Below are positions 9,520 through 17,397 of a stretch of 64,000 bases of DNA, one piece after another. The notes under the pieces are model-generated. The model was not told where the DNA came from. It saw only the letters and a program-made list of their open reading frames with translations, and did no database searches. The position numbers and the translations under genes were made by a program. The stretch spans positions 2,542,001 to 2,606,000 of the forward strand of contig NZ_CP058348.1 in assembly GCF_013752535.1 (NCBI RefSeq), in the 5' to 3' direction. The stretch's first letter is position 1. Every line of letters begins with the position of its first letter. Origin of the DNA: Bdellovibrio sp. KM01 (GTDB taxonomy: Bacteria > Bdellovibrionota > Bdellovibrionia > Bdellovibrionales > Bdellovibrionaceae).

Positions 9520-10087
9520 ATCATTGCTCCTTTCTTTATTGATCACTTTCGCTATCGCACCAGCGGCTCATGCGGGATTCCGTGTGGCCGGCGGTCTGGG
9601 CTTAGGGTCGACAACAACCAGCAATGAGATCTCTGAGGATGAAGGTCCTTTGACGATGCTGATTTCTGTGGACTATGTCTATCACTCAAAGTTGCTCTTG
9701 GGTTTTGAACATTTACGTTCCCTGTCTATGAGCCCTCCCGCAACCTCGAATGCATTTTCTGGTTTGTATTTTCAGTGGTATTGGAATGCAGTTCCAACAC
9801 CTTATTTGACCGCCGATAAAATGAATACGAATGAAATCGTGTTCCGGGACGTTGGATATTTCTGGGGGACCGGCGTGGGAATCGCCCAATCTGCGAATCT
9901 CCCAGATGCACAAGGAAAAACCTCGAATGCGGCAGGCTTTTACCTCTCCCCTCGCGTCGGTGCTGATTTGCAGCTGACTGGCAAGATGGGTGCTCGCGGC
10001 GAGTTTATCATGGCAACGACCGTAATCGGCACGGGCCAGATCATGTCGATGTCCCTGGTTGGTTCCCTGTATTTTAGCTTTAATTAA
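9509..10087 (+). CDS. Small outer-membrane-barrel-like protein of the stator operon
   Basis: 192 residues from the ATG at 9509, chosen because a GGGAGA ribosome-binding site lies just upstream and a signal peptide (MSLRSLLLSLL, ending PAAHA) follows. A longer frame from 9482 would put eight polar residues before it. The start lies 11 bases inside the end of the FliF/FliG-like gene, indicating coupling. The mature part is Gly- and aromatic-rich with alternating strands ('GLGLGSTTTSNE', 'GFYLSPRVGADLQL') and ends 'GSLYFSFN', an outer-membrane barrel signature. It could be the outer-membrane part of the motor complex. Confidence 0.75.
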   Translation: MSLRSLLLSLLITFAIAPAAHAGFRVAGGLGLGSTTTSNEISEDEGPLTMLISVDYVYHSKLLLGFEHLRSLSMSPPATSNAFSGLYFQWYWNAVPTPYLTADKMNTNEIVFRDVGYFWGTGVGIAQSANLPDAQGKTSNAAGFYLSPRVGADLQLTGKMGARGEFIMATTVIGTGQIMSMSLVGSLYFSFN

Positions 10088-10102
10088 TTAAGGAGTACGG
10101 CA

Positions 10103-10891
10103 ATGAATTTATCAGCACTATTAGGTCTTTTGATGGCCTTTTCAGTTATGATCGGAGCGATGGTCACATCGACTGATAAAGCTAAGATCTTTTTGGATGC
10201 GCACGCCTTTGTCATCGTTATCGGTGGTACAATCGCAGCCAGTCTACTAAGCTTCTCTGCTAAAAAACTCCTGGCACTGGGCAAAGTGTTCTTTAAAAGA
10301 ACTCTGGGTAAAAATGACGATATCAATGTCGCGATCGTGGAAATGGTCGATCTTGCAAAAGGTTACCGTGAAAATGACAACTATCTTCGCGATAAACATG
10401 CGAGCCTAAAAACTCCGTTTTTGAAAGAAGCGATCGGCATGTTAAATGAAGGTGCCATCGACACGGATCAAATGGATAAAATCCTGAACAAGCGTGCGCA
10501 CAACATGGCTCACCGTCATGAAGAGGACGCAGAGATCTTTAAAGCCTTGGCAAAGTTCCCCCCTGCATTCGGTCTTTTGGGTGCAGTTATCGGTATCATC
10601 TCTTTGATGGCAAATATGGGTGGCGCTGATGCCGCTCAAAAGATGGGTCCTTCGTTTGCGATCGCCCTGGTGGCGACAATGTATGGTATCGCAGTAGCGA
10701 ACTTTATCTTTTTGCCACTGGGTGAAAACTTAGCGAAGGCCAATCGTATGGATCAAGTCATCCGTCAAATGGTGATTGATGGCTTTAAACTGATCCGCGA
10801 AAAAAAGCATCCGATCGTAGTTGAAGAAAGCATTAAGAGCTACCTGCTTCCCAGTGAACGCGGTGAATCTGCCAATAAGAAAGCGGCTTAA
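10103..10891 (+). CDS. motA: Stator protein MotA
   Basis: 262 residues with four membrane helices (about 4-22, 33-52, 150-172, 180-202). The cytoplasmic loop between helices 2 and 3 carries charged residues (Arg131, Glu140-Glu141 region, 'KRAHNMAHRHEEDAEIF') like those that contact FliG in MotA. 'KFPPAFGLLGAVIGIISLM' and 'MGPSFAIALVATMYGIAVAN' are canonical MotA text, including the Pro residues of the ion path. MotA and MotB form the ion channel that generates torque. The gene follows the barrel gene by 15 bases and precedes motB by two bases. Its rotor partner is probably the FliF/FliG-like protein of the same operon, though it could also serve the flagellar motor. Confidence 0.95.
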   Translation: MNLSALLGLLMAFSVMIGAMVTSTDKAKIFLDAHAFVIVIGGTIAASLLSFSAKKLLALGKVFFKRTLGKNDDINVAIVEMVDLAKGYRENDNYLRDKHASLKTPFLKEAIGMLNEGAIDTDQMDKILNKRAHNMAHRHEEDAEIFKALAKFPPAFGLLGAVIGIISLMANMGGADAAQKMGPSFAIALVATMYGIAVANFIFLPLGENLAKANRMDQVIRQMVIDGFKLIREKKHPIVVEESIKSYLLPSERGESANKKAA

Positions 10892-10893
10892 TT

Positions 10894-11652
10894 ATGGGTT
10901 TGCGTAAGAATAACCTGAAAGCGGTACCAGCGAAGGAAGAGCCAAAATCTCTTCACGAGCGCTATCCGGAACTCAGCGATGATCATGAGTCCCAACCGCC
11001 GACTGTTATCAAAAAAGAAGAGGGCGAAGGTCCTTGGATTGTCAGTTACGCTGACTTGATGACGTTGCTTATGGGGTTCTTTGCGATGATGTACTCGATG
11101 TCAAAACCTGACGTCGCAAAGCTCGAGCAAGCTAAAAAAGCCAATACCGAAAGATTCGGCGGCCATTACGAAGAGCCCTACAAGGACTTGGAAAACGCCT
11201 TGAAGAAAACTTTGAAAGCCAACGGTCTGGAAAAACAAGTGCAAATTGAATCCGGTTACGATGGTGTGACTATGACTTTCACAGGGACACTTTTCTTTGA
11301 AAGTGGTGACTTCCACGTCAAGGAAGAGGCCGTGAACATCGTCAACAAATTGGCTGGAACGATTCAAAAAGATGCCAAGGGCTATAATATCAAAATCGAA
11401 GGTCATACTGACAGTGCACCGATCTCCCACCCTATTATCGCTAGTAACTGGGAACTTTCGGGACTTCGTGCCGCTCGTATCGCACAGCTGTTTGAAACCA
11501 ATGGTTTTGCAAGAAAGCAGCTTTCGATGATTGGGATGGGTGATACCAAACCCATTGTTCCGAATGAAAATACGGACGGAACGCCAAATTTGGAAAACCG
11601 TTCGAAAAATCGCCGGGTTGTGATCAAGGTCTTTAAAGAAGTAACAGAATAA
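10894..11652 (+). CDS. motB: Stator protein MotB with OmpA-like peptidoglycan-binding domain
   Basis: 252 residues. A charged cytoplasmic N-terminus of about 45 residues is followed by one membrane helix beginning 'GPWIVSYADLMTLLMGFF', which contains the ion-binding Asp54. A plug/linker precedes a C-terminal OmpA-like domain (about 130-250) with 'KIEGHTDSAPI', 'NWELSGLRAARI' and 'NRRVVIKV', which anchors the stator to peptidoglycan. It is the last gene of the operon, starts two bases after motA, and is followed at once by a strong terminator. Confidence 0.95.
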   Translation: MGLRKNNLKAVPAKEEPKSLHERYPELSDDHESQPPTVIKKEEGEGPWIVSYADLMTLLMGFFAMMYSMSKPDVAKLEQAKKANTERFGGHYEEPYKDLENALKKTLKANGLEKQVQIESGYDGVTMTFTGTLFFESGDFHVKEEAVNIVNKLAGTIQKDAKGYNIKIEGHTDSAPISHPIIASNWELSGLRAARIAQLFETNGFARKQLSMIGMGDTKPIVPNENTDGTPNLENRSKNRRVVIKVFKEVTE

Positions 11653-11654
11653 AA

Positions 11655-11683
11655 AAAGCCCGGTCACAAACCGGGCTTTTTTA
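11655..11683 (+). terminator. Rho-independent terminator of the stator operon
   Basis: A perfect stem AAAGCCCGG / CCGGGCTTT with a seven-base loop and a T run sits three bases after the motB stop codon. Confidence 0.92.
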
Positions 11684-11692
11684 TTTTATCAA

Positions 11693-12109
11693 TTAGTAAA
11701 CTTCATTTTCCCAAACAAGATTTACGATGAAAGAAATTGCCGACAAATGGCAGTATGCAGTTGCTGAACGTGCCATTGTCCCACCCTCTGCATCGAAATG
11801 TGCTTGGCAGCGCGCTTCCATAGTGTTTAGCAAGTCTGTATCAGCTTTTGGCGGATTGAATTTAGCCAAGTTCGCTTCACATACAGCATAAGCATTTGCT
11901 GCCGTTCTGACATCAAGGCTCGATCCCCACGCGCAAGCTTCCGCTAATTCTTTTGCTTCATAGCAGTTTGCAGCCTTTGAAATCAATTCTTGAAATACAG
12001 CTGGTTGGCTCAGAATATCGTTACCTTGAGCATCCGTGCACTCACGTGCCATTGCCACTGGAGCTGCTGCCAAAACCATTGCTGCGATAAGAGCTTTCAT
12101 AGAGTTCAT
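11693..12109 (-). CDS. Small secreted six-cysteine protein
   Basis: 138 residues with a clear signal peptide (ending APVAMA). The mature part has six cysteines at fairly regular spacing ('REC', 'ANC', 'EAC', 'AVC', 'ARC', 'AYC'), suggesting disulphides in the periplasm or outside the cell. The helical, Ala-rich sequence is not a family I recognise. A GGGA ribosome-binding site supports the ATG at 12109; a second ATG three codons on (12100) is also possible. It converges on the stator operon, just beyond its terminator. Confidence 0.75.
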   Translation of the reverse strand: MNSMKALIAAMVLAAAPVAMARECTDAQGNDILSQPAVFQELISKAANCYEAKELAEACAWGSSLDVRTAANAYAVCEANLAKFNPPKADTDLLNTMEARCQAHFDAEGGTMARSATAYCHLSAISFIVNLVWENEVY

Positions 12110-12291
12110 GTATAATTCCCTTTTTAAAGTTAATTAGTTCGTTACATGAACGGATATGCCCCAGTCTTATTGCTCTGTATAATAGAACGATTCGAATCTA
12201 TCCGTCTAAAATTTGGAATTCTCAGTTTTGGATGAATCCATGGTCTTTCAACATTTATCCCCTATTCTATTTAAAGTACGGAGGTACTCGT

Positions 12292-13110
12292 ATGTGCGAC
12301 AACGCACCAAAACTTAATGGAATGCAAAGACGTCAACTTCTTGTTGCCCTCTTGGGCACGGGAGCGACGATACTGCTTGCAGGATGCAGTCAAACTGGTT
12401 TTAGCCCTGTAACTTCTTTATCGGATGGAACAGATTCCAGTGATGGCAGTGGCGCCACGGGTGGTTCCTGTGTGCAAAGTGCGACGGAAACGAATGGCCC
12501 CTTTCCCGCTGACGGGAGCAATACCGCAGGCGATGGCACTTCTACTCGCTTGGATAAAGTCTACACGGGCTCCCCCATCATCCGTCGCGATATCGCGGAA
12601 AGCATTGCGGGAGTTCCGCTGACTTTAAATATTTCTTTACAGAACGTGCGCAATAGCTGCGCGACGATTCCAAACTATTATATTTATATTTGGCATTGCA
12701 CGCCGACGGGTCAATATTCGGCCTATACTGCTTCCAATAATGGTGGCTCACATCCAAGTTCGGAATCTTATTTTCGCGGAATTCAACAAACCGACTCGAA
12801 TGGTGAGGTGACCTTCACCACGATTTATCCGGGTTGGTACACAGGACGCGCGATTCATATTCACGCGGAAGTGTATGCGGGACTTGATGATGCCTCGCCG
12901 ATTAAGATTACGCAGTTCGCGTTTCCGATGAACATAAATAAAGTCGTCGCCGCCCAAACAGCATACGGTTACAAAGGAACATCGGGAATGTTGGATAATT
13001 CATCGGATGGGATCTTTAGTGATGGCACCAGCACGGAAATGCTGACCGTCACCTCAAACTCGTCAACCGGCGGTTACACTGCCTCAATTGCAGTCAGAGT
13101 TTCCGTTTAA
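12292..13110 (+). CDS. Exported intradiol ring-cleavage dioxygenase-like lipoprotein
   Basis: 272 residues from the ATG at 12292, selected by GGAGG at 12280-12284; the longer frame from 12232 adds 20 implausible residues. 'MQRRQLLVALLGTGATILLA' followed by GC is a twin-arginine-type lipoprotein signal. The mature domain carries the intradiol dioxygenase pattern: 'TNGPFPADG', 'YIWHCTPTGQYSAY' and 'TIYPGWYTGRAIHIHAEVY'. The Tyr of 'GQY', the Tyr of 'GWY' and the two His of 'HIH' are the expected Fe(III) ligands. Cytosolic relatives open catechol rings; exported Tat versions exist but their substrate is usually unknown. No aromatic degradation genes are nearby. Confidence 0.85.
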   Translation: MCDNAPKLNGMQRRQLLVALLGTGATILLAGCSQTGFSPVTSLSDGTDSSDGSGATGGSCVQSATETNGPFPADGSNTAGDGTSTRLDKVYTGSPIIRRDIAESIAGVPLTLNISLQNVRNSCATIPNYYIYIWHCTPTGQYSAYTASNNGGSHPSSESYFRGIQQTDSNGEVTFTTIYPGWYTGRAIHIHAEVYAGLDDASPIKITQFAFPMNINKVVAAQTAYGYKGTSGMLDNSSDGIFSDGTSTEMLTVTSNSSTGGYTASIAVRVSV

Positions 13111-13156
13111 CTCGCCATTTCCCTAACAAACGCATCGAAAATCCCACCTGCCACAC

Positions 13157-13194
13157 TGCCTCCTCCCCTCCTCCTCTTGACCGAGGGGGAGGCA
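13157..13194. repeat. GC-rich hairpin after the dioxygenase gene
   Basis: TGCCTCC(TC)CCCTC pairs with GAGGGGGAGGCA around a loop of about 11 bases. It lacks a T run, so it is at best a weak terminator for the upstream gene. Confidence 0.4.
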
Positions 13195-13243
13195 AGGTCT
13201 AGCCTCGAGCCATTACTTTACTTTAACTTAATGCGCTGCATTC

Positions 13244-13268
13244 CCAAAAGGTACGGCGTACCTTTTGG
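13244..13268. promoter_or_regulatory. Perfect palindrome in the citrate synthase leader
   Basis: CCAAAAGGTAC - GGC - GTACCTTTTGG is a perfect 11-bp inverted repeat ending 15 bases before the gltA start. It could be an operator, an mRNA hairpin near the ribosome-binding site, or a contracted copy of the repeat family at 55275-55425, whose first 11 bases (AAAAGGTACGG) it shares. Confidence 0.6.
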
Positions 13269-13283
13269 ATTATCGGAGGAAAA

Positions 13284-14450
13284 ATGGCTGAATATATCAA
13301 TCCAGATTACGTTCCAGAACCAGAGAAAATGAACGTTAAAAAAGGTCTTGATGGCGTGGTAATGGATACGTCTTCTGTATCTAAAGTAAACCCACACACA
13401 AACTCTTTGATCTATCGCGGTTACCCAGTTCAAGACTTGGCTGAAAACTGCTCTTTCGAAGAAGTTGCGTACCTAATGTACAATGGCGAGTTGCCAAACA
13501 AAACTCAACTTGCTGACTTCACTAAAAAAGAACGCGCAAACCGCGACATCACTGCGACTTTGTTGAACGTGATCAAATCACTTCCACAAAAATGTCACCC
13601 GATGGATTCAATCCGTACGGCAGTATCTTTCATGGGTGCTGAAGACCCTCGTATCTGGGATTCATCTCCAGCGACGAACTTGGACAAAGCAATGATGTTG
13701 TTGGCGAAAATCCCAACGGCTGTTGCTGCTGACTACCGTTTCAAAAAAGGTTTGGACTTCATTCCTCCAAAAGCTGATTTGACGATGGCAGAAAACTTCT
13801 TCCACATGTGCTTTGGTAAAGTACCTCAAAAAGAAGTTGTTAAAGCATTCGATGTATCTTTGATCCTTTACGCTGAACACAGCTTCAACGCTTCTACATT
13901 CACAGCACGTGTTGTGACTTCTACTCAATCTGATATCTACTCTGCAACTGTTGCAGGTATCGGTGCATTGAAAGGTCCTTTGCACGGTGGTGCGAATGAA
14001 ATGGTTATGCATATGATGAAAGAAATCGCTGATCCTGCAAAAGCAGAACAGTGGATGATCGATGCATTGGCACAAAAGAAAAAAGTAATGGGCTTCGGTC
14101 ACCGCGTTTACCGCTCTGGCGATTCTCGCGTACCAACTATGAAAAAGTATGCTCAAGTTATGGCTGACGTAACTGGCGAACAAAAATGGATGCAAATGTA
14201 CACTGCACTGGAAAAAGTTATGGTAGAGAAAAAGAAAATCTACCCGAACTTGGACTTCCCAGCAGGTCCTGCATACTACATGATGGGCTTCGAGATCGAC
14301 TTCTTTACTCCGATCTTCGTTATGGCTCGTACAACGGGTTGGTCTGCACACATCATGGAGCAAACAGCTGACAACCGCATCATCCGTCCTCTTTCTGAGT
14401 ACGTAGGTGCTGAACAACGTAAAGTTGTACCTTTGTCAGAAAGAAACTAA
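13284..14450 (+). CDS. gltA: Citrate synthase
   Basis: 388 residues, the length of short (Bacillus/archaeal-type) citrate synthases rather than the 427-residue enterobacterial form. The catalytic triad regions are intact: 'GPLHGGANEMVM' (His), 'MGFGHRVYR' (His) and 'YPNLDFPAGPAYY' (Asp). It condenses acetyl-CoA and oxaloacetate in the first step of the TCA cycle. A CGGAGG ribosome-binding site precedes the ATG. The codon choice looks unusually uniform, as expected for a highly expressed gene. 2-methylcitrate synthase is a possible alternative, but no prp genes are adjacent. Confidence 0.93.
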   Translation: MAEYINPDYVPEPEKMNVKKGLDGVVMDTSSVSKVNPHTNSLIYRGYPVQDLAENCSFEEVAYLMYNGELPNKTQLADFTKKERANRDITATLLNVIKSLPQKCHPMDSIRTAVSFMGAEDPRIWDSSPATNLDKAMMLLAKIPTAVAADYRFKKGLDFIPPKADLTMAENFFHMCFGKVPQKEVVKAFDVSLILYAEHSFNASTFTARVVTSTQSDIYSATVAGIGALKGPLHGGANEMVMHMMKEIADPAKAEQWMIDALAQKKKVMGFGHRVYRSGDSRVPTMKKYAQVMADVTGEQKWMQMYTALEKVMVEKKKIYPNLDFPAGPAYYMMGFEIDFFTPIFVMARTTGWSAHIMEQTADNRIIRPLSEYVGAEQRKVVPLSERN

Positions 14451-14474
14451 TTGGTTCTTTAAAAGAGAAACGAA

Positions 14475-14507
14475 AAAGCCCACTTCAAAAAAGTGGGCTT
14501 TTTTTTT
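14475..14507 (+). terminator. Rho-independent terminator of gltA
   Basis: Stem AAAGCCCACTT / AAGTGGGCTTT with a five-base loop and a run of nine T residues, 25 bases after the stop codon. Confidence 0.93.
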
Positions 14508-14516
14508 GAATCCGTT

Positions 14517-14652
14517 GAGCACATCTGCCTCGGCTCCGTCGGTCTTGGTACCCGCACTTCACGACACGCCATCCAGGCTCACCGTCGCCGCCTGCGGCGG
14601 TTCGCGCATCGTGCGCCGACGGAGGTCGTTGCGTGCAGGTACCAGGCCCGCC
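14517..14652. repeat. Left arm of a long inverted repeat
   Basis: This about 136-bp segment is the reverse complement, with scattered mismatches, of 14986-15124. Identical blocks include 'CATCTGCCTCGGCTCCGTCG', 'CCGCACTTCACGACACGCCA' and 'GGAGGTCGTTGCGTGCAGGT'. Each arm contains its own smaller palindromes (for example CGCCGCCTGCGGCGG and GCGCATCGTGCGC). It starts ten bases after the gltA terminator. The composition is more GC-rich than the surroundings, suggesting a mobile or REP/BIME-like element. The rest of the gap up to 14814 shows nothing else. Confidence 0.8.
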
Positions 14653-14814
14653 AAATCCGAGTCAGCTGCGCTCGTCGAATTCAAAAATAACGACTTTGTA
14701 GTAATTTGCCCCATCGTTTATGCCTATACTGCCCAAATTAGTTGTCTAAGATCGGTAAAGCCGTCTTAACGGCGGCACTTCAATTGCTCTTTTATAGAGT
14801 TGATTGGAGGCAAT

Positions 14815-15063
14815 ATGTTCCAACTGATTTTTCACGATACGTCAGCTTCCGACAACGAAGAAGGAACGGAGATAAAACTTCGTATCAACACCACAATCCC
14901 CTCGCACAACGTAAGCCACATCCTGAACACAAAAAAGCCATCTAACTGGTACGATGAATTAATCAAAGAAATGGAACTTCAATTCGGCGGGCATATACCT
15001 GCACGCAACGACCTCCGTGGGCGCCACGATGGCGCCCACCCGCCGAAGGCGAGCCACGGTTGA
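14815..15063 (+). CDS. Small unknown ORF lying between inverted repeat arms
   Basis: 82 codons from the ATG at 14815, preceded by a clean TTGGAGG ribosome-binding site (14804-14810). The first 57 residues (MFQLIFHDTSASDNEEG through KEMELQFGG) look like ordinary soluble protein. From about residue 58 the frame enters the right repeat arm, and the tail (HIPARNDLRGRHDG...) is a translation of that repeat. This suggests a real small gene whose 3' end was replaced when the repeat inserted. The family is not recognised. Confidence 0.5.
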   Translation: MFQLIFHDTSASDNEEGTEIKLRINTTIPSHNVSHILNTKKPSNWYDELIKEMELQFGGHIPARNDLRGRHDGAHPPKASHG

Positions 15064-15124
15064 GCCCGGATGGCGTGTCGTGAAGTGCGGGTGTATGACC
15101 GACGGAGCCGAGGCAGATGTGCTC
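14986..15124. repeat. Right arm of the long inverted repeat
   Basis: This is the inverted partner of 14517-14652, about 139 bp, with an internal perfect palindrome GGGCGCCA-CGA-TGGCGCCC at about 15019-15037. It overlaps the last third of the small ORF. From 15125 to 15396 the sequence is AT-rich leader with no gene; it probably contains the promoter of the 15397 gene, but no convincing -35/-10 pair was found. Confidence 0.8.
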
Positions 15125-15396
15125 GGCAGATTCAGCTCCGTGACTCCAAATTTCTATAATGTTTGTAGAATAAAAAAATTTCGAATTATTTCAATGCTCG
15201 ATGGCGAACATTCAGTCGGACGTATTTTACTTCTCGCAAGTTGTATAATTTCGGTAAGTTAGAGTGGTGATGTGAAATCGTGTGGAGCGTTTGAAGAAAA
15301 TTTCACACCGAATTTGTTGCGATGTTTTTTAGATAGGTTCAGCATCACCTTCAGATAACTGATTTGAACTTTGTTTAATTTGTTTGGAGGTATTTA

Positions 15397-15645
15397 ATGA
15401 AAGTATTGAAAGCAACTGTAGCACTAGCATCTGTATTGGCATTCTCTTCAGCTTACGCTGTTGAAGCAGCTCCTTCGCAACCATCTGTTGATGGTTCTTC
15501 TGTGAACAGCCAAACTGTTCAACAACACTCTGAAATTAAAAAAGATAGCAAAGGTGTTATCAAGAAAAAGAAATCTACAGTTGAAGAGCAAAACATGAAT
15601 CAACAAGCTCTTCCTGAATCTCAACAACCTGCTGCAGGCAAATAG
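15397..15645 (+). CDS. Small secreted Gln/Ser/Lys-rich protein
   Basis: 82 residues with a clear signal peptide (MKVLKATVALASVLAFSSAYA) and a GGAGG ribosome-binding site. The mature 60 residues are low-complexity and probably disordered: Gln/Ser/Pro-rich with a basic patch 'KKDSKGVIKKKKS'. No family is recognised. An A/T-rich leader of about 270 bp and codon use like highly expressed genes suggest strong expression. A hairpin terminator follows. Confidence 0.75.
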   Translation: MKVLKATVALASVLAFSSAYAVEAAPSQPSVDGSSVNSQTVQQHSEIKKDSKGVIKKKKSTVEEQNMNQQALPESQQPAAGK

Positions 15646-15654
15646 TTGAGTTGA

Positions 15655-15700
15655 TTGGAGTCTCGTTTCGCAGTTATCGCGGGACTCCAACAGTTTTTAT
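15655..15700 (+). terminator. Hairpin terminator between convergent genes
   Basis: TTGGAGTCTCG pairs with CGGGACTCCAA (one mismatch) around a loop of about 13 bases, followed by 'CAGTTTTTATT'. It ends the small secreted protein gene and runs into the end of the convergent lipoprotein gene. Confidence 0.7.
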
Positions 15701-16170
15701 TGCTCAGTGTAGAATAGAATTTCGCCTTCGCGAATAATCTTACCCAGCTCTCCGGACTCATCGTTGCTGCGACAGCCTTGAACTTCATTCACCTGTCCGT
15801 TTTTTTCCATGCGGATATTGAACGGTGATTTGCACTCTTCCGTGCCCGCTTTGGTTTTCTTATAGCTCTCGGCAAAATCATAAATGCGATTGGCGATCGA
15901 GATGTATTTATCGCGGGCGATCTTACGGTCTTCGATCACTTTTTCGTTCACAGCACTTTTGGCGCTAAAGTCAGAGTCGTTCACCGACTGAAGCTGAAAC
16001 AAATAGGCATTGTGGCGCAAAGAATAATTAATACTGATCGTGTTCTTTGGTACCACCTGAATCCCTGGGGGAATAAAGCTTTCTTCCTTGGCTGGTTTTG
16101 TTGCACAAGCGGCAAGCATCGCCACTGACAGACATAAGATCGAATTTGAAAGCCATTGTGATTTAATCAT
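15697..16170 (-). CDS. Lipoprotein of unknown function
   Basis: 157 residues with a lipoprotein signal ending LAAC (Cys22). The mature part is mixed alpha/beta with two cysteines ('GTEECKSPFNIRM', 'VQGCRSNDE') that may pair. No family is recognised. Its start overlaps the stop codon of the upstream protease-like gene by four bases (ATGA), so the two are an operon. Confidence 0.8.
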   Translation of the reverse strand: MIKSQWLSNSILCLSVAMLAACATKPAKEESFIPPGIQVVPKNTISINYSLRHNAYLFQLQSVNDSDFSAKSAVNEKVIEDRKIARDKYISIANRIYDFAESYKKTKAGTEECKSPFNIRMEKNGQVNEVQGCRSNDESGELGKIIREGEILFYTEQ

Positions 16171-17276
16171 CGTTGTGGCCCTTTCAACTTAGGTGGTTCG
16201 AATCTGCAATAGGGTTTCACAGTTCCTGAGTTTACACACTGCAATTCTTTTCTTAACAAAGTATTTTTAGAGAAAATTGATTTCACACGAATGACATCTG
16301 TTGGGTAATATTCCAGATTCACCTTTTCAAACCCTGAGGAGTCATCGCACAAGTCTCGAACAGCGTTGATCGCGGCACGAGTTTTTTCTTCGATGCTGTA
16401 CTTGGTTTGCGTGCGCAGGAATCTGGCTAATATCTCTGATCCTACCCAGTCCGCGAAAACTTCAGATGTTTTATCTTTATTGCCACATTGGGCTTCTTCT
16501 TTTTTGATCCACTGACTATCGACAAAGCATTGAACCAGTTCATTATATACGGCCTGATTCAAATTCTCGCCCTGGATACCGCAAGGATCGATGGAATGGG
16601 CCAACTCGTGGGCCATGGTAAAAATAATACTGAATTCAGAGGACGTATTTAAAACATACGCGCCGCCGACACGCACACGGTGAATCTCCCCATCGTGACT
16701 GCGCTCATAATAGATTTCACTCTTGGTATATAAGTCCGTCGCATCGGAATATGTGGTGCGATCGACAGGCAATTCCAAATTCACTTTGGAAATACGTTCG
16801 ATCAATGTCGCTTTATCGACATCGGAAAAAGTTTTTGAACTTTGCTGTTTGATATATTCAATCATCTGAGCACGCACGAGTTCAAAAATGCGGTGCAATT
16901 TTTCTTTGCGCTCCGGGGTATAGATGCGCGTAACGAGCTCGTCTTCGATCTGCTCCGTCGTCCAACCAGGATTGGTACGAACGATACGGCGTAAAACACG
17001 AAGCGCTCGAATCTCGCCACGATAGTCCAATGACGTCTCCCCCGTAGGATCAGCTACGGCATTTCCTTTGCAGATGGAGTCATAACTTTTTTCACAGAAA
17101 AGATCGTTGGTTTTAATAACAGATTGAGATTCTGATGCGGGCCTTTTTTCGATAGGAGATGAGGACTTTTCAACTATCGGGGCTGCTGACAACATCGGGC
17201 CTTGCCTCAGGAAAAAACCGAAAGCGGCGGTGCCCAATACGATGCCAATAGGAAGGAGATACCGTCTCATCCTCAT
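16167..17276 (-). CDS. Membrane-anchored HExxH zinc-protease-like protein
   Basis: 369 residues with an N-terminal membrane helix or uncleaved signal (about 5-22). The motif 'FTMAHELAHSID' places HExxH at 223-227, and 'EVFADWVGSE' about 45-50 residues later supplies a likely third zinc ligand (Glu) in an ExxxD context, as in gluzincin-type peptidases. Several cysteines ('LFCEKSYDSICKG', 'CVNSGTVKPYCRF') suggest a periplasmic, disulphide-bonded protein. The substrate is unknown. It is co-transcribed with the lipoprotein downstream. Confidence 0.8.
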   Translation of the reverse strand: MRMRRYLLPIGIVLGTAAFGFFLRQGPMLSAAPIVEKSSSPIEKRPASESQSVIKTNDLFCEKSYDSICKGNAVADPTGETSLDYRGEIRALRVLRRIVRTNPGWTTEQIEDELVTRIYTPERKEKLHRIFELVRAQMIEYIKQQSSKTFSDVDKATLIERISKVNLELPVDRTTYSDATDLYTKSEIYYERSHDGEIHRVRVGGAYVLNTSSEFSIIFTMAHELAHSIDPCGIQGENLNQAVYNELVQCFVDSQWIKKEEAQCGNKDKTSEVFADWVGSEILARFLRTQTKYSIEEKTRAAINAVRDLCDDSSGFEKVNLEYYPTDVIRVKSIFSKNTLLRKELQCVNSGTVKPYCRFEPPKLKGPQR

Positions 17277-17290
17277 ATAAAAATGGTAGC

Positions 17291-17329
17291 AAAAAGAGCC
17301 ATTTCTGCATACGAGAAAGGGCTCTTTTT
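17291..17329 (-). terminator. Terminator of the chemoreceptor gene
   Basis: AAAAAGAGCC / GGGCTCTTTTT stem with an 18-base loop and T runs on both sides. It lies downstream of the minus-strand chemoreceptor gene. Confidence 0.75.
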
Positions 17330-17397
17330 CATGGGACAGTGGTTAAACTGATATTAAGTCCCAATTAATTAATATGACTCATTATCTCTCTGAATAC

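Noticed and set aside
13662-14417. 251-codon frame antisense to citrate synthase
   Set aside because: It is a shadow of gltA: Cys/His-rich composition, no ribosome-binding site, no recognisable family, while the opposite strand has complete citrate synthase motifs.
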